A stretch of 64,000 nucleotides of DNA from Rugalucina vietnamica (taxonomy: Eukaryota > Mollusca > Bivalvia > Lucinida > Lucinidae). The notes below the pieces were generated by a model that was not told the origin of the DNA, did no database searches, and was given only the letters and a program-made list of their open reading frames with translations. This document shows, one piece after another, positions 1 to 10,579 of the stretch. Made by a program: the position numbers and the translations under genes. The stretch's first letter is position 1. Every line of letters begins with the position of its first letter. Location: NCBI GenBank assembly GCA_964017185.1, contig OZ024875.1:31877456-31941455 (forward strand), given 5' to 3'.

Positions 1-499
1 TTGCATATAATCCTCAGATTAATTTTTGTCACTTTTTTGCAATTTGAACTTAGCCATTTTTCGGGCATTTTCACAATGAAAGTGAATGGGCAGTGGGTAC
101 ATTGTGTACGCAACTACAGTTTCATGACAATTCATTTAAAACTTAACATGTGTTATGGGCATGGTCTGAACATATGCATGTGGTTTGGATATAATCCTTG
201 GATTATTTTTTGTCATTTTTTTCACTATTTGAACTTAGTCATTTTTTCGGACATTTTAGTGAATGGATAGAGGGTACCTTGTGTGCGCAACTCCTCCTAC
301 AATTTAATACCGATACTTTTGAAACTTTGCAGACATTGTGACCATGCTTTGAAGATATGCATGTGGTTGGGATATACTCCTCAGATTAATTTTTGTCACT
401 TTTTTTTACAATTTGAACATAGTCATTTTTTGGGCATTTTTACATCTTGAAAGTGATTTACCAGTTGGGGGCATAGTGTTTCATAAACACATTTTCTAG
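1..499 (+). repeat. Tandem array, about 182 bp unit, with Helitron-like 3' end
   Basis: About three units are visible. The phrase starting ATATAATCCTCAGATTAA recurs near 5, 188 and 370, giving spacings of 183 and 182 bp. The left end lies outside the window. The right end has a hairpin, GTGTTT (476-481) loop CAT AAACAC (485-490), then ATTTT and CTAG (496-499) followed by TT. The same 3' end occurs at 45600-45624, so the two arrays belong to one family. The array lies in a GPKOW intron. Confidence 0.8.
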
Positions 500-869
500 T
501 TGTATGTTCAAATGCTTTAAAGCAAATGAAGCCGCCTTAGATTCATATAAAAAGAAGCTGCTGTGTCTGTCTCTTCTTTGTGAAATGTTGTTAGACTCTC
601 AGTCTAGTCTTTACAAAGCTGTTTTAGCGCAATTGCATACCTTGACAAACATTGTTTGTGCTTATATATTGACATGAGGGGTCGGTGGGTGGGGGCATGG
701 GGGCGTGGGGAGGTGCTCAAAATCAAAAACATGTAATTTGGATATTTTCATCAACAAACTGTACTACATCAGTATAGTAGAAAGCTGTAGGATCAAAGAG
801 GAAAATAAAATTTGTTTTATACCATGTAGTTCATATATTTATGAGAGTGAATCATACTTATATTAACAG
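500..869. other. GPKOW intron, no feature seen
   Basis: Intronic sequence between the first array and the first visible GPKOW exon. It contains a short G-rich stretch near 676-712 and an AG acceptor at 868-869. I see no conserved coding sequence or repeat in it. Confidence 0.5.
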
Positions 870-3800
870 ACAAAGGTGCAGCAGACAGATATAAGGACAA
901 AGAAAGAAAAGACAAAGATAGACAACATAAAGACAGAGAGAAAGAAGAACAAAGAAGTCACAGAAAAGAGGAAGACAGATTATCAGATTACAGTGATAGA
1001 GAGAAAGAAAGAAGGAAGGATAAATACAAAGATGATGATAGAGAGAAGTCAAAGAAACGGAAACATGATGATAGGTAATGGAATTCAAGTATGGCAAAAT
1101 ATTAAGAAAGACCACTAAAATGGTCAGGCTGCTCATGTAAAAGTTGTGCCACATTTAGTAGCAACTTGCCATGATGGTTTCAGACTAAGCTAGACACAAA
1201 CAAGTGTGCTTGGCTATGAAAACTACTGGTAGATAGTCTTTATGATATCTAGGAAGCAAATACTTAGCACTTATAAGCTGTCATAGAAGGATGTTCCACC
1301 CAAGGTGATACCTCAGGTATTTTCAAGAATTTGTAAAGCCAAGATAATGTCAGTGACAAAACTGTACTTTTTCATTACAACATTGAAGGCCTTAGATAGA
1401 ACTGGCCTTAAAGAGTCTCTGGATATTTTTATCGCAGGGTGTGATATAGGAGTCAAAATTTCTGTCCGTCCGTCCGTTCATTCTAGCCCCGCTTTGAAAA
1501 AGTGGGGCTATACTGGATTCACCATGTCCTTCCGTCGTTCCGTCCTTCCGTCATTCTGTCCTTCCGTTATTCCGTTATTCCGTCAAAATTTCATTTCCAC
1601 TCAATATCTTGAGAACCAGTTTACAGAATCTGACCAAATTTTGTATGTACATTAACATTGTCAAGATCTAACTTGGGATTGTTACCCGTCATTTTTCGCA
1701 AAATTTTGACAGAGTTACGGCCCTTGATTGACGTCAGAATTTCGTTTCCGCTCAATATCTTGAGAACGAATTGACGGAATCTGACCAAATTTTGTGTGCA
1801 CATCAACATTGACAAGATCTAGCTTGGGATTGTTACCCGTCATTTTTCGCAAAATTTTGACGTAGTTTCGGCCCTTGATTGACGTCAGAATTTCGTTTCC
1901 GCTCAATATGTTGAGAACGAATTGACAGAATCCGACCAAATTTTGTGTGCACATCAACATTGAAAAGATCTAGCTTGGGATTGTTACCCGTCATTTTTCG
2001 CAAAAGTTTGACGGAGTTACGGCCCTTAATTGACGTCAGAATTTCGTTTCCGCTCAATATCTTGAGAACCAGTTTACAGAATCTGACCAAATTTTGTATG
2101 CAGGTCATCATTGACAAGATCTAGCTTGGGATTTTTACCCGTCATTTTTCGCAAAATTTTGACAGAGTTACGGCCCTTGATTGACGTCAGAATTTCGTTT
2201 CCGCTCAATATCTTGAGAACGAATAGACAGAATCTGACCAAATTTTGTGTGCACATCAACATTGACAAGATCTAGCTTGGGATTGTTACCCGTCATTTTT
2301 CGCAAAATTTTGACGGAGTTACGGCCCTTGATTGACGTCAGAATTTTGTTTCCGCTCACTATCTTGAGAACGAATTGACAGAATCCGACCAAATTTTGTA
2401 TGCACGTCATCATTGACAAGATCTAGCTTGGGATTGTTACCCGTCATTTTTCGCAAAATTTTGACGGAGTTATGGCCCTTGATTGACGTCAGAATTTCGT
2501 TTCTGCTCAATATCTTGAGAACAAATTGACAGAATCCGACCAAATTTTGTATGCACATCATCATTGACAAGATCTAGCTTGGGATTGTTACCTATCATTT
2601 TTTCGCAAAATTTTGACGGAGTTACGGCCCTTGATTGACTTCAGAATTTCGTTTCCGCTTAATATCTTGAGAACGAATTGACAGAATCCGTCCAAATTTT
2701 GTATGCACATCATCATTGACAAGATCTATCTTGGGATTGTTACCCGTCATTTTTCGCAAAATTTTGACGGAGTTATGGCCCTTTATTGAGGTCAGAATTT
2801 CGTTTCCGTTCAATATCTTGAGAACAAATTGACATAATCAGACCAAATTTTGTATGCGCATCAATATTGACGAGATCTAGCTTGTGATAGTTACCTTTCA
2901 TTGTTTTTTTCACACTGCAAAAAAGCTGAGAAGCGGGGCTATAGTCAGATTCTCTGACAATTCTAGTTCGTTCGTCCGTCCGTCAACATTTATGTCGAAG
3001 TTTGGTTTTCTCTACATCAGTGATAGCAAGGAGTATGAAACCTTGCATAGTAATTGTCCTTGACATACCCTTCAAGCACACACCTTGACCCGCTGACCTT
3101 GACCTATATTTCACGTTCCATTGACTTTGTTAATTTTTACGTCCAAGTTTGGTTTTCTCTGTATCAGTGATAGCTGCGAGTGTGAAACCTTGCATAGTAA
3201 TTGTCATTGACATACCCTTCAAGCACGCACCTTGACCCGCTGACCTTGACCTATATTTTACGGTCCATTGACTTTGTTAATTTTTACGTCGAAGTTTGGT
3301 TTTCTCTGCATCAGTGATAGCTGCGAGTGTGAAACCTTGCGTATTAATTGTCCTTGACATACCCTTCAAGCATGCACCTTGACCCAGTGTCCTTGACCTA
3401 TATTTCACGGTCTATTGACTTTGTTAATTTTTACGTCAAAGTTTGGTTTTCTCTGTATCAGTGATAGCTGTGAGTGTGAAACCTTGCATAGTAATTGTCC
3501 TTGACACACCCTTCAAGCACGCACCTTGACCCGCTGACCTTGACCTATATTTCACGTTCTATTGACTTTGTTAATTTTTACGTCAAAGTTTGGTTTTCTC
3601 TGCGAGTGTGAAACCTTGCATAGTAATTGTCCTTGACATACCCTTCAAGCACGCACCTTGACCTATATTTCATGGTCCATTGACTTTGTTAATTTTTACG
3701 CCAAAGTTTTTTTTCTGCATCAGTGATAGCAGCGAGTGTGAAACCTTGCATAGTAAATGTTCTTCACATACCCTTTCAGAACACACCTTAACCTGGTGCT

Positions 3801-6796
3801 TTTGACCTATATTTCACGTTTTTAGTTATTTTGCCCGATGCAGGTGCGATATGCAGGTGCGATATCGACCTCCGCTGAGTTCTTTTTTTTACGTGTATGT
3901 ACAGTCATTTTTTGCAGTGTACATTTATCGCTGATTTTGCCAGAGGATAGTTTGAGATACTTCATGTTATTATAAAATGACTTCTTGTGTTAAGATCCTA
4001 TATATCTATTTTATATGTGAAAGGAAAGACAGCTATCATAAACACACAGTAGGTCTAATGGTCATGCTCATTCCACAAAATCAGAGTGTCCAGGTCACTG
4101 TTATACATTTCATATGAATGGTGGCTACAATTTCCTATATCTTTTCCAGATCTGAAGCCAGCCATCACTTGTCATCTCACAGTAATTCAAATGGCCATGC
4201 TCATTCCTCAAAGTCCAAGTTGTGGGTTAGTCTAATATACAGGCACAGGACACTCACATAGATTCTATATGAAAAATCACTTCAATTCTCTTTATCTTTG
4301 TAGATCTGAGGTCAGCCATCACACATCATCTCACAGTAGTTCTAATGGTCACGCTCATTCCTCAAAGTCGCGGTTATGGGTCAGACCAAATATACGGGTC
4401 CGCATCATAGACAAGAATTACAAGAAAGGAAAATATTATAATTCAAAGGTATGTCTACCCTGTATTTCATGTGTGCTTAGTTATTCCTTAATGCTGATGG
4501 ACTATCATATTAATTCATAATATTTAGTGTACTTTTCAATGGTGTTGTTGCAGTACCCTTAACAGATTGAATAACAGCAATGATGAAAAATATCTTGTAA
4601 TTAACTCAAATATGAAAAAGATTATATATTATAAATATTGTAATTTTTCGACACTAGATGCATGTACAACGCAGTCTCCACACCAAATCTTTATCACTAT
4701 GGCTCTAAACATTTAGAGAAAGGTGTTCTTTATAGGTATGAAGCTTCCATTGCACAGTAGTGAAGCAGCATCTTGAAAATCAAGGATCATGGAGACAATC
4801 CCAAGCTTCTCCAGTCTGTCAAATTAAATTTTAAAAACAAAAATGCAACAACATAAATGCAGAAAAATGATGAATTGCTCTAACCAAGATCGGACCTCTG
4901 CTCTTTAAATTCAGGTTTGTGTCCAAGAGTTTGTGAAATGAGCCGCCTCGTGGGAAAACCAACAATCTGCATAGGCGAAAACAAAGACGCAGATCAGCTT
5001 CGCGGTAACCGCGAAGCTGATCAGCGCCTTTGTTTTCGCTACTCGGATAGTACAATTCCTCTTCCGCTTAAATCCGAAATTTCGAGCTTCTAGCTCTTTT
5101 CTGTGACTGTACAGGGTGGTTTGTGTCGGACCTGTTGGGAAACCACATTGTTGGTTTTCCCACGAGGCGGCTCAAATAATGAAGGGTTTGGTTGTTTCAG
5201 GTTGTTATAGAAGATGTGTTTGATAAAGATCATTGTGTTTGTAAAACAGATGAAGGGAGAGTGTTAGAAGGTATGGTACAAAAAATAAACTGCATCATTA
5301 GAAAACCAGCCATTTGCATTTGTGAAAAAAAAAAGACATATGAGCCGCCTCGTGGCAAAACCAACAATGTGGTTTCCGAACAGGTCCGACACAAACCGGC
5401 CTGTATAAGCGCAGAAAAGAGCTAGAAGCTTGAAATTTCGGATTTAAGTAGAAGAGGAGTTGTACTATCCGAGTAGCGAAAACAAAGGCGCTGATCAGCT
5501 TCGCGGTTACCGCGAAGCTGATCTGCGTCTTTGTTTTCGCCAATGCAGATTGTTGGTTTTCCCATGGGGCGGCTCATATGTCAGCTGTGTAGTAATTGCA
5601 CAGCAGATCAGCACCATTGTTTTCCATATATGTATAGTACAATACACCTGATGATGAAATCCGAAATTTCAATCTTCTAGCGTTTTTCTGAGACTGTACA
5701 AGCCTGTTTATGTCGGACCTGGTCGGAAACTCCAAAGACCCTTTTCTAGCTTTGCAGCTCAGGTATTGGACATTTTCAAAAAAGGTGGGGCCAGTGAGGG
5801 TACTGGAAATGTACATTATACATATATCGTATCTCAGCAATCATTTTTACACAGAAACTGGCAATTAAGCACTTTTCCTCAAGGATCATTTACCTGTTCA
5901 TCGACTATCTTAATGCAGTAGCAGACTTATTCTATTCAATTTCCACTGGAATCACTGCAAACAAAAGTTTAGATACTAACTTAAGATTCAAGAATATAGT
6001 ATTTAAAAGGTAGACTTTGTTAATTTTATGTTACTCATATACCGTATTTAAACCATTCTTCTTGCAGAAATATCTCAGGGTATGTTGGAAACAGTGGTAC
6101 CTAAATCAGAATCCTCCTATGTTGCAATAGTATCAGGGAAACACAGAGGCCAGGTATATTGTCTTTTAATAGCTCTCAAATGGCATACTTAACAATACAT
6201 TATGGTGAAAGTAAAGTCAATCACTTGAGAATGCAGTGACCTTGTGCAAGTGCTAGAATGTTAGTAGGATACAGCCATGTAATTCCCATAGTACTGAAAT
6301 TATTCAAGAAGGTCTGTCTTGTTTCAACATGACTGAAACATTGTTGACGGGGACAATACTCAAAGTAAAGAAACTGTGCACTGTATTGCACCTATTTTTT
6401 CTACATTGTTATTTTTGCAGTACCTTGTTTCATCAAAAGTACAAATGATTTAGTGCATAAAGTGACAATTGCCGAGAAAAATCTTCTTGTGCTACTTTCA
6501 GTCTACAGAGAGGCGGTTCTATGTTGGTCCAAACCAGAAAAATTGATTTCTCTTTTATAATGCTCCAGTTTAACTGTATAAAAGCTTTAGATTTTAACTT
6601 GACACTGTCTATTTTACACCAAACTCAAAGGACTGTATATTTTCTCTTATTTCAGATTGCCCATGTGCTAAAGAGGGACAAATCCAAATGTGAAGCCATG
6701 TTACAACTGCTCAGTGATAGAGACACTGTTTTAAAAACAAACTATGATTCTATATGTGAATATGTAGGAGATGTGAATGAAGAATTCGATTTTTAA
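870..6796 (+). CDS. GPKOW: GPKOW, G-patch and KOW motif protein, 3' part (five exons)
   Basis: GPKOW (MOS2 homologue) is a nuclear RNA-binding spliceosome component, known to contact the helicase DHX16. The exons I place are 870-1074, 4304-4448, 5201-5270, 6068-6153 and 6656-6796 (TAA). Each is bounded by AG/GT and all phases join. The first visible exon, which has no ATG in its frame, encodes the highly charged Lys/Arg/Asp/Glu linker expected before the second KOW motif. The next encodes a His/Ser-rich piece and then LWVRPNIRVRIIDKNYKKGK, the family's C-terminal signature. The rest covers the KOW2 region (TDEGRVLE, VVPKSESSYV, GKHRGQIAHVLKRDK) and the usual acidic tail. The G-patch and first KOW are upstream of the window. 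Introns are 3.2 kb, 0.75 kb, 0.8 kb and 0.5 kb and are rich in repeats. The identification is firm; exact exon edges are inferred from splice sites and phase. Confidence 0.93.
1478..2966 (+). mobile_element. Helitron/Helentron-like element with 151 bp tandem array
   Basis: Located in a GPKOW intron. It starts with an imperfect hairpin (AGCCCCGCTTT...AGTGGGGCT, about 1486-1512), then a TCCG-rich stretch (to about 1580), then about nine units of 151-152 bp. The end has the hairpin GTCAG (2944-2948) / CTGAC (2954-2958), four bases, CTAG (2963-2966), then TT. Because 151 is not a multiple of three, each unit shifts frame, which produces overlapping spurious minus-strand reading frames. No protein gene is present. 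The architecture fits non-autonomous Helentron-type (HINE) elements; that class assignment is inference. Confidence 0.7.
1590..2890 (+). repeat. 151 bp tandem repeat, about nine units
   Basis: The segment ACGTCAGAAT starts at 1731, 1882, 2033 and 2184, exactly 151 bp apart, and continues at 2335 and 2486. Later units gain one base. Six units carry a perfect CRE palindrome TGACGTCA (1729, 1880, 2031, 2182, 2333, 2484); the last two have it mutated. Confidence 0.95.
2967..3880 (+). repeat. 147 bp tandem repeat, about six units
   Basis: It follows the previous element directly and starts with a TCCG-rich head. TTTGGTTTTCTCT recurs at 3001, 3148, 3295, 3442 and 3589 (147 bp steps); the next unit is shortened by a deletion. 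Units contain TGACCTTGACC (for example 3094-3104 and 3241-3251), which is an extended nuclear-receptor half-site on the reverse strand. The right edge near 3880, with a repeated CAGGTGCGATAT, is not sharply defined. Confidence 0.85.
4022..4236 (+). pseudogene. Two degenerate copies of the GPKOW KOW2-linker exon
   Basis: The exon at 4304-4448 and its acceptor have two upstream copies. Copy 2 (about 4115-4236) keeps the polypyrimidine tract, AG and a readable exon start from 4150 (RSEASHHLSSHSNSNGHAHS) with a possible donor GTTAGT after TGG. Copy 1 (about 4022-4100) keeps only the AGTAGGTCTAATGGTCATGC part and has lost its acceptor. If copy 2 were spliced in, it would end in phase 0 while the next exon needs two incoming bases, so inclusion would shift the frame. 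I therefore call both non-coding duplicates. Confidence 0.75.
4939..5174 (+). mobile_element. Foldback MITE, 236 bp, copy 1
   Basis: The ends are inverted (TGAGCCGCCTCGTGGGAAAA / TTTTCCCACGAGGCGGCTCA). The inside holds a long perfect palindrome centred in GCGGTAACCGC that reads CAGCTTCGCGG on one arm. It lies in the GPKOW intron, ending 26 bp before the 5201-5270 exon. No coding capacity. Confidence 0.9.
5341..5576 (-). mobile_element. Foldback MITE, 236 bp, copy 2 (opposite orientation)
   Basis: It has the same length as the copy at 4939-5174 and is nearly identical to it when reverse-complemented (I count fewer than about 20 differences). It starts 70 bp after the 5201-5270 GPKOW exon, so the two copies form a long inverted repeat around that exon. 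Confidence 0.9.
5578..5761 (+). mobile_element. Foldback MITE, diverged partial copy
   Basis: It retains the central palindrome in the variant form CAGCTGTG...CACAGCAG, the block TCCGAAATTTCAA.CTTCTAGC, and the end TCGGACCTGGTCGGAAACTC...GCAGCTCA. It is adjacent to copy 2 and older, judging from its divergence. A further short fragment of this family ends near 7240. Confidence 0.65.
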
Positions 6797-7963
6797 CAAA
6801 TTGAAACTGTGTTACTAGATGACAGATCAAACCATTTGGGCTTTGGACCTTCTAGCAAAGATCATATTTTATTATATGATGTCACTGTTTTCCAGTGAAT
6901 AATGTCACATGATAAAAAGTGTTATGACCACACATGTATTAACACTTTTGAGGGAAAACGTAACATCATTGATGACATCTGATACATCAGTGTAAATTTC
7001 ATTGAAAATATGTCCACTTTAAACATGATAAAAACCTATTTTAAAAGTCATATGATATAACGAATCTTACTCTAGTGGTCATTTTATATGAAATTCATTG
7101 AATTTGCCGAAAGCTTGTTTAATAAATTTCATATGAAATGACAACTGGTGTAAGATCCCCTATTTATGCAAAGCCTTATTCAAGTCTTCACTAGGTTTAA
7201 AGTCCAAATTGTTGGCTTTCTTGGGCAGCTGCTCAAATATGAGCTTTTAAGAATGTGATTAAAATTATATGCCTTTTTGTTTTAGTATCTTTTTTTCAAT
7301 CCAATGCTATGTCTCTGCTGTTTGTTTAATATTCCCTCAACTTAGAGTGACAGGGAACCCTGTGTGATTGCATGCATCTGTGCATCCATGATTCTTTTGA
7401 ATTTACATACATACTTTTTAATCAACCAACTTCAATGTTTTATGTACTGAAAAGACTCATGTGTTTAAAAGTGTCTTAAAACTGCTTGCAGGCACAGTAT
7501 TTATTTCAAATTCAGTATGTTGATAGCTCCACAAAGCAGAATACATTTATGCTAAGTTATTGACATCAAAGATTTGTGTCATAATGGGTAAGCTGCTGGT
7601 CTTCTTAACCAGTGTGCAAAAATGTTGAGGCTTCTCAAGACTTACAAATAGCCCAGCTCCATATTACTATTCGGGATGAAGTTGCAAAAGTAATAAGGCT
7701 TACATACTTTCTTTCACAGAAAATACATGTACAGTAGTTTCTATCTTTCTATTGATACTGTGTCACCCTCATTACTGAGTATTATGCGCAGGGATGCATG
7801 CAAGAAAAAAAAGTAAAAAAAATTAAAGTGAGACTTAAAAGAATGACAGTGAAGAATGAAAAAAAGATGATAGTGTTAGATTTATTAGTAATGTTGAGAG
7901 GTTAAAAGCAGGCTAAAATCAATATTTCTATGGCATTGAAAAGTTGATCTTACTCACCTCCCT
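6797..7963. other. GPKOW 3' flank
   Basis: Likely 3' untranslated region followed by intergenic DNA. The clearest poly(A) signal I see is AATAAA at 7121-7126; whether it is used is unknown. A short foldback-MITE fragment (AATTGTTGGCTTTCTTGGGC) lies near 7207-7240. I see no other gene or repeat. Confidence 0.5.
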
Positions 7964-8301
7964 CAGTGTTAGAAATAAGAAGGATACAGTTACTTGTCCG
8001 AGGGGCAACCTGAGAGTGTTTTGAACTTGCCCCATGGGATTCGAACTTGCCCATACTAAAACGCTTATTTTCACGAACAAAGCTATATTTCGATTTTGAG
8101 TTTTGTATAAGTTAAATAGCTGTTTCAAGATTATTACACTGCTATCAAGAGATAAAAAAATGTATTAATAAGTAAAACTACTTGAACAAAATTATTTTTC
8201 TGGAATTTTAGGTTGTCCAGGGGGCAACCTTACAAGTCGATTAATCAACTTGCCCCCAGCAATTTCAACACGTGGGGGGCAATTGCTTATTTCTAACACT
8301 G
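7964..8301. mobile_element. MITE with CAGTGTTAG ends (hAT-like)
   Basis: It has perfect 16 bp inverted ends, CAGTGTTAGAAATAAG and CTTATTTCTAACACTG. The six bases CTCCCT directly precede and directly follow it, a probable target duplication. The 338 bp body contains two GGGGCAACCT-type blocks and no coding region. The CAGTG start is typical of hAT elements, but those usually make 8 bp duplications, so the superfamily is uncertain. Confidence 0.8.
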
Positions 8302-8833
8302 CTCCCTCTTGAAGGAGTCGAGATCAGGTAGAAGTGGAGCCGGTTCCATAAAAACAATCGTCATGGGTAGAACGAACATCTGTAATAATCAGTAAAAGCA
8401 AATAGGATTGTATCGGCTGTGGCGAGTGATTCTCTTGGGACCGCATCTGCACTACTTCAAAGCCATACTGTATTTTATAACGACTATATTCAAGGGAGCG
8501 CCAACCCAGATTGCTAAGCATCGCAGTAACACAGTCTCCTCCTCCATTGCTTACAATTTTACAATGGGAAAAGCCCTATGCAAGGGTTTTTTTTTTTTTT
8601 TTTTTTTTTTGCGTAAAATTACGGTTAAGAATTCAAGAACTTGTAACAAATAATAAGATATTTTAACCTTATGATGGTTTCCCCATGTACCAGATATGTT
8701 TAGGGGACGGCCCATGAAACCATTTTTTTTTCAGGGAGGGGATGGGATATGAATCAGCAGAATAGTCCGCCTGGAGTCTGGGGTGGTTGAATTGAAAAAA
8801 AGGGAAAAGTCAATTGAATCAATTCCTGGTCTA
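8302..8833. other. Intergenic, poly-T tract only
   Basis: The only notable feature is a 24-base T run at 8587-8610. I see no coding signal or recognisable repeat otherwise. Confidence 0.4.
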
Positions 8834-10465
8834 TTTAAGGATGTTCGCTGCCAATGAAAAAGTATTCAAACTTTTTTCTAACCACTCTTTTTTGATTCCA
8901 AAATACAATACAAGACATTTGAAAACAAAATAAGTATAGGGTAGCGTGCATTTTTTCAAGCTAAAGGCCTGTGAATGAGACCTCTGAACACAGACATTTG
9001 CAACCAACTGGATGCAATCAATCTCAGTTCAGAGAACCCCGAAGAAAACTGGACAGTATACCAGCGTCATGCAAAGAGACTAAACCATTTCCACTTAAGC
9101 TGTTTGAGAAAGCTGTTAAAAATCAAGTGGCAAGACAAGATCCCAGACACAGAGGTCCTGAAGAAAGCAGGGATGCAAAGCATGCATACTGTCTTAAAGC
9201 TAGCACAGCTAAGGTGGACCGGCCATGTTATAAGAATGCCTGATGAGCGACTTCCAAAGAAAGTCTTCTATGGAGAACTACAAGAGGGAAAGCGCTCTCA
9301 AGGTGGCCAGAAGAAACGCTACAAAACACCCTGAAAGCCTCTCTGAAGGATTTTGACATACCAATTGGGTCTTGGGAACAGACTGCACAGGAGCGATCAA
9401 AGTGGCGAGGTCTCATCAACAAAGGAGCAGCTCTCCATGAAAAAAAGAGAATCTGTGAAGCTGAAAGAAAGCGCAGAGAACGCAAAGCCAATACCAATGG
9501 GCCACCAGCTGATTCAATGATATTGACTTGCTCTACTTGCAACCGACAGTTTAGAGCTAGAATTGGCCTAGTCAGCCATCAAAGAACTCACCAACACGTA
9601 CACGAACCTATTCAAGAAATAATGATGGTCTTTCTCATTAGTGAGAGACGAACGACCATGTTTAAAATTTAGTAAATTTAGTAAAATTAATTTAATTTTC
9701 TATTCTTTGAAACATACTTGAACAAAAATACACATAGAAATCTTTCAAAAGTCATAATATTTACATAATGCAGACTATTTTGGACCAAAAGTATAGAACA
9801 ATTTGGAACTTTAAGTGGATGACAAAATTTTACGAGTCGTTTTCCAACCCTACCCCCATACTTGAAAAGTCGGAAAAAATCAATATTTTGAAATGTACCA
9901 AACCCATATTTGTAGATTCAAACTTTTTCATGTATTTTCACGCAACATAGAACTTGGCAATATTGTTCGAATAAAAGAAAGAAATATATAGGGTAGTGTG
10001 CATATAAGAGACAGCCAACAACTTGAAAATCGCCATTTTAAGCCTTTTTTTCGGCTGTTTTATTGTTTAAAGCCCATTTCATAATGATAAAACCACCCAA
10101 AATTTTAAAACTAGCACACCAAAGACAGAAAGACTGACTTACAAGACCATGTACATATATACTGCTGCTAAAGTAAACATCGACTGACTCATACAATAAT
10201 TGAATTAATTTGAAGAGTAATCTAGGTTTAATCTACCCCCTAAATTCTACTGACAACTAAAATTTTCCGAAAAAGTGCAGAAAATGGGGTGAAAAAATGA
10301 AGTTCCTTAGATTGACAATTTTCATAGCCCATTCGATGCATATCATCAATATGTATTAAAATATAAAATATTAGGAAAATATCTGCAACGGTTTACAAGA
10401 TATTTGAAACAAAAGAAAAACCGGAAGTTCCGAAATGTCAAATGTTGGCAGCGAACATCCTTAAA
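8834..10465. mobile_element. Region bounded by perfect 21 bp inverted repeats
   Basis: TTTAAGGATGTTCGCTGCCA(A) at 8834-8854 is the exact reverse complement of 10445-10465. Between them are a LINE fragment and AT-rich sequence with a recurring phrase (AGGGTAGCGTGCAT at about 8939, AGGGTAGTGTGCAT at about 9990). It could be a non-autonomous DNA element into which the LINE inserted. No target duplication is evident, so the limits are tentative. Confidence 0.5.
8940..9672 (+). pseudogene. Non-LTR retrotransposon 3' fragment with C2H2 finger
   Basis: The conceptual translation from about 8975 reads as the end of a LINE polyprotein: LRKLLKIKWQDKIPDTEVLK, then LRWTGHVIRMPDERLPKKVF, a phrase common to this class, then YGELQEGKRSQGGQKKRYK. 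At about 9331 a one-base loss shifts the frame. After it the reading continues through IPIGSWEQTAQERSKWRGLI to a C2H2 zinc finger (CSTC...HQRTH), ending with TAG at 9670-9672. The reverse-transcriptase and endonuclease parts are missing, so this is a dead, 5'-truncated copy. Confidence 0.85.
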
Positions 10466-10527
10466 CATTCCAAAAATATTTGCTAGTTCAAAATACTCAA
10501 GACCTCAACATTTTTGCAAGGCAAGCC

Positions 10528-10579
10528 AGTATTTTTTATTTTTTTTTATTTTATTTTATTTTATTTTATTTTTTTTTTA
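10528..10579. repeat. TTTTA low-complexity tract
   Basis: Runs of T broken by single A, including several TTTTA units in a row. Confidence 0.9.

Noticed and set aside
876..1118. Reading frame starting at GTG 876
   Set aside because: It is a shifted frame of the GPKOW exon; the frame beginning one base earlier in the codon cycle encodes the charged linker and joins the next exons in phase.
1621..2813. A ladder of overlapping minus-strand reading frames with a shared protein phrase
   Set aside because: They come from the 151 bp tandem unit read in shifting frames. No start context, splice signals or family resemblance.
1590..2890. Regular repeats that could be taken for a CRISPR array
   Set aside because: Units are fully repeated without unique spacers, and the DNA is eukaryotic.
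4150..4225. Extra GPKOW coding exon
   Set aside because: It has an acceptor, but its only donor ends in the wrong phase for the next exon, and the peptide duplicates the following exon.
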